Source: Trichoplusia ni (taxonomy: Eukaryota > Arthropoda > Insecta > Lepidoptera > Noctuidae). Taken from it: 64,000 bases of DNA. The stretch lies in assembly GCF_003590095.1 (NCBI RefSeq), contig NC_039480.1, positions 17,957,328 through 18,021,327 of the forward strand, written 5' to 3'. The position numbers were made by a program, and so were the translations under genes. This document shows positions 61,601 to 64,000 of this stretch, piece by piece (position 1 is the first letter of the stretch; each line of letters begins with the position of its first letter). The notes under the pieces were generated by a model that saw only the letters and a list, made by a program, of their open reading frames with translations, made no database searches and was not told the origin of the DNA.

Positions 61601-64000
61601 AACCATTTTAAACATAAATTAGGAACTTGTTTCACGTAGAGAAATATGGTTGTAATTAGAACGTTGGTGCAATAACGTATGATGGAACTGCTGCAGCAAT
61701 AATTTTGTGAAATAATTGCTCTTGATTGCAATTATATCTTCGCGAATTCTGATAATATTACGTTTTTGAAAGGTATGCAGTAAGCCTGCGAGAGTTAGAC
61801 AGATTTTAAAGGGTTGCAGTTGAAATTGATTAATTAATGTTAACTTGTTTTGTAAAGGTTATTACCATAAAGTTTAGATATTGCACTATTATAAGAATTC
61901 GTTTGGTAATCTTAGTGTTATTCGTTGTTGCCTTTGTGCTAAGTGCAAAATACTTCTTCAATAGATCGTGCATAACATACTTCATCTTATTTTTTAACCA
62001 AGATGTACTATATCATAGTAACTTTAATACAAATTATGTTTATTTTTATATAGTTTATATTACAATCTAAAATGAACGATAAAATATTTTATCACATTTT
62101 TCATTTCAGCTTAACATTTGTAATTTAAAAATGTTAGTGTAGAGTACTTTAAATAAAAATGAAAAAACCCAATATTTTCCAAATTCACTTTCCGGAATTT
62201 TCATATTTTGATACAAACAATAAAACTTATTCCCTACGCAGAAATCTATTTCGGTGAAGCATGGCTGCAAGGGAGGTCCAAAATCTACGAGCCAAAAAGA
62301 CCCACAAAAAGCAATGAATTTGAAACATTGGTCATTGAAACAATTTCCGGGAACTGCTGAATTTAACTCGTGTACTTTTTAATTCTAAATAAGCTTTGGA
62401 TTCAAAGGCTTTCAAATTGAATCAGCTCGCGCAAAACGCGCCGATTTGCGGCTGCCCGTGTAATCGTCGAGCCTTTAAACCTATTGACCCTATCGCACAC
62501 TGGAAGCGACGGCAATACAGAGAAAAACTATACCTTAGTTGATCTTAAAAAATCAAATTGTTAATGATGATAACATTTCACAACGCCATCTAGTGTCAAA
62601 TGAAGCATAGCTTGTATGACGAGTACGAGACAACTGAAACATAATTATATATTTAAATACAGTATTATGCATAATGAACTTATATAAATAACACTCAGAA
62701 ACAGATCTTGCTCATAACACAAACATTTGTCCTGGCTTGGAGTAGACGTCTTCGCGAAACCCGGTTCTGCAGTCAGGGCCACCTACCACATGACAAACGG
62801 GCAAGATGGATTGTTGTCTGTGTGTGTGTGTTAACGTCTTATCAACGTTGCTAGTAAACAAGGCAGTGCAATCAACAAACTCTTAAAAAAATACTATGTA
62901 CTAACTGCAAATAAATGAAATATTGCAGCATAAAAGCATAATTTTCAAAGTAATTTCTTAATTTAGCATTTATTTGAACAAAAAGGTCACAATATTTCCC
63001 GGAAACACAAATCTATTAATATTAATTCCGGATACATGCAGTGCATTCCTCGCAGAAGCGTTTCAAGTGGGATATTTCGGTACCGGGAAACTGGAACAAT
63101 TGAATCCGTTTGTAGTATGAAGTGTTTTACAGATAAACCAGAACAAGACAAAGCTTCGCACTACACGCGAACCAAGCAAAGATTTTTTTTTTTCAAAATT
63201 TTGCTATTTTTTTTTGCCATGGATGGTGGGCGGGGCCAAACCACTCTTTAAAAATTAAGACAGATGTAGTTATTAAGATGAGACGCACGCTCTACAACAT
63301 GAAAGATAGCGTAGCATAGCTTAGCTTTCGCTGTGACACCGCCACAAAGACACCTTTTATTTGGCAATAACGCCGTAACCAATTCTTAACGTGATTACAT
63401 TTTATTAGAGTTTCACTTTAACGATCACTTTAACTTTAATATGTGAAGTGATACAATTTAATTATACGGTGGCGGCATGTTTTGGTATTTCAATTAGTTT
63501 TTGCTCTTAGTCCTGATGTAAACATTAAGCCAGTTGAAGCCGAAAAATACATTCCTCTTCAAACGCAGTAAGGCTTCAATGTTGTGTCTTCTTTTTACTA
63601 TTTTGTGTAATACATTATTAAATAAATAACTAAGGTTTTAACGCATTGTACTAGAGCACGAATAAACAAAAACTATTTAAAATACAATTTAACATATATC
63701 GAACATCACCTGTTCTTCCATTTAAAGTCGGTACCAGTACGAAACAATACCAACATGCCTACCATCATCTCTCAAGTAGGAATTGTGGAAAAGAGACCTT
63801 GCTCTACACAGGGTATACGGCATTTCTCTCCCACACTCTTGGTAGGATTCTTGGCCATGGCACAAGTATTGTAGAGAAAAATTTCAAAGAGTGCCAGATA
63901 GTAAAACGCACCTGTGTCTAATGAAATTCTTTGTATAATCTCGCATTTTCTTAATAAAAACAATAAAGTGTGGCAGGTAAACGACATTAAAGAAAAGGAA
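58644..64000. other. Non-coding right flank
   Basis: No exon, RNA gene or intact transposon recognised. Open frames at 58715-59011, 59382-59705 and 61139-61435 are short, lack domains and splice context, and have overlapping frames on the other strand. A dinucleotide TG run lies at 62818-62832. 63740-63990 may be part of another dispersed repeat. Confidence 0.45.

Overview
The window reads as AT-rich nuclear DNA of a moth, most likely a noctuid or a close relative. Evidence: spliceosomal GT-AG introns, one host gene spread over 6 kb, tRNA-derived SINEs with a B-box, and a repeat starting CCTAGCCTTTTCCCAACTA that I recognise from noctuid genomes. Two such repeats lie in opposite orientation near 2.6 kb and 24.4 kb.

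Layout. 1-14.7 kb is non-coding, with SINE and LINE fragments, one perfect 24-bp hairpin and a possible untranslated first exon ending at 10009. 14.7-20.7 kb holds the only convincing host gene: a single-PDZ protein, Zasp-like in its PDZ domain, with six coding exons on the + strand. The exon phases join without conflict and the sum is 1293 nt (430 aa plus stop). It ends in a long acidic disordered tail. 20.8-29.0 kb is non-coding, with repeat fragments.

29.0-58.6 kb is a nested transposon locus. The outermost layer is a PIF/Harbinger-type DNA transposon: 15-bp terminal inverted repeats AGGGCCTAGCCAACA at 28999 and 58640, flanked by CTG on both sides. It contains two decayed transposase copies in tandem. 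Copy 2 is interrupted by what looks like a 5'-truncated non-LTR retrotransposon tail. That tail was in turn hit by an env-bearing Ty3/gypsy endogenous retrovirus (errantivirus type), transcribed from the - strand.

The retrovirus is not a single provirus. It is a head-to-tail array: LTR(32497-32823) - body A - LTR(39734-40060) - body B - 1000-N gap - body C - LTR(50223-50548) - body D - LTR(57457-57783). Each internal LTR is shared by two neighbours. The 4-bp target duplication AGCT is found only at the two outer ends (32493-32496 and 57784-57787). Each unit is about 7.24 kb and encodes Gag, a Pol (protease, RT, RNase H, integrase) reached by an apparent -1 frameshift at A AAT TTT, and a furin-cleavable Env that overlaps Pol at one end and the 3' LTR at the other. 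Bodies A, C and D share a premature stop inside RNase H; the same site in B lies in the gap. Most other breaks are single-base indels that could be uncorrected long-read errors.

58.6-64.0 kb is non-coding; I recognise no gene there.
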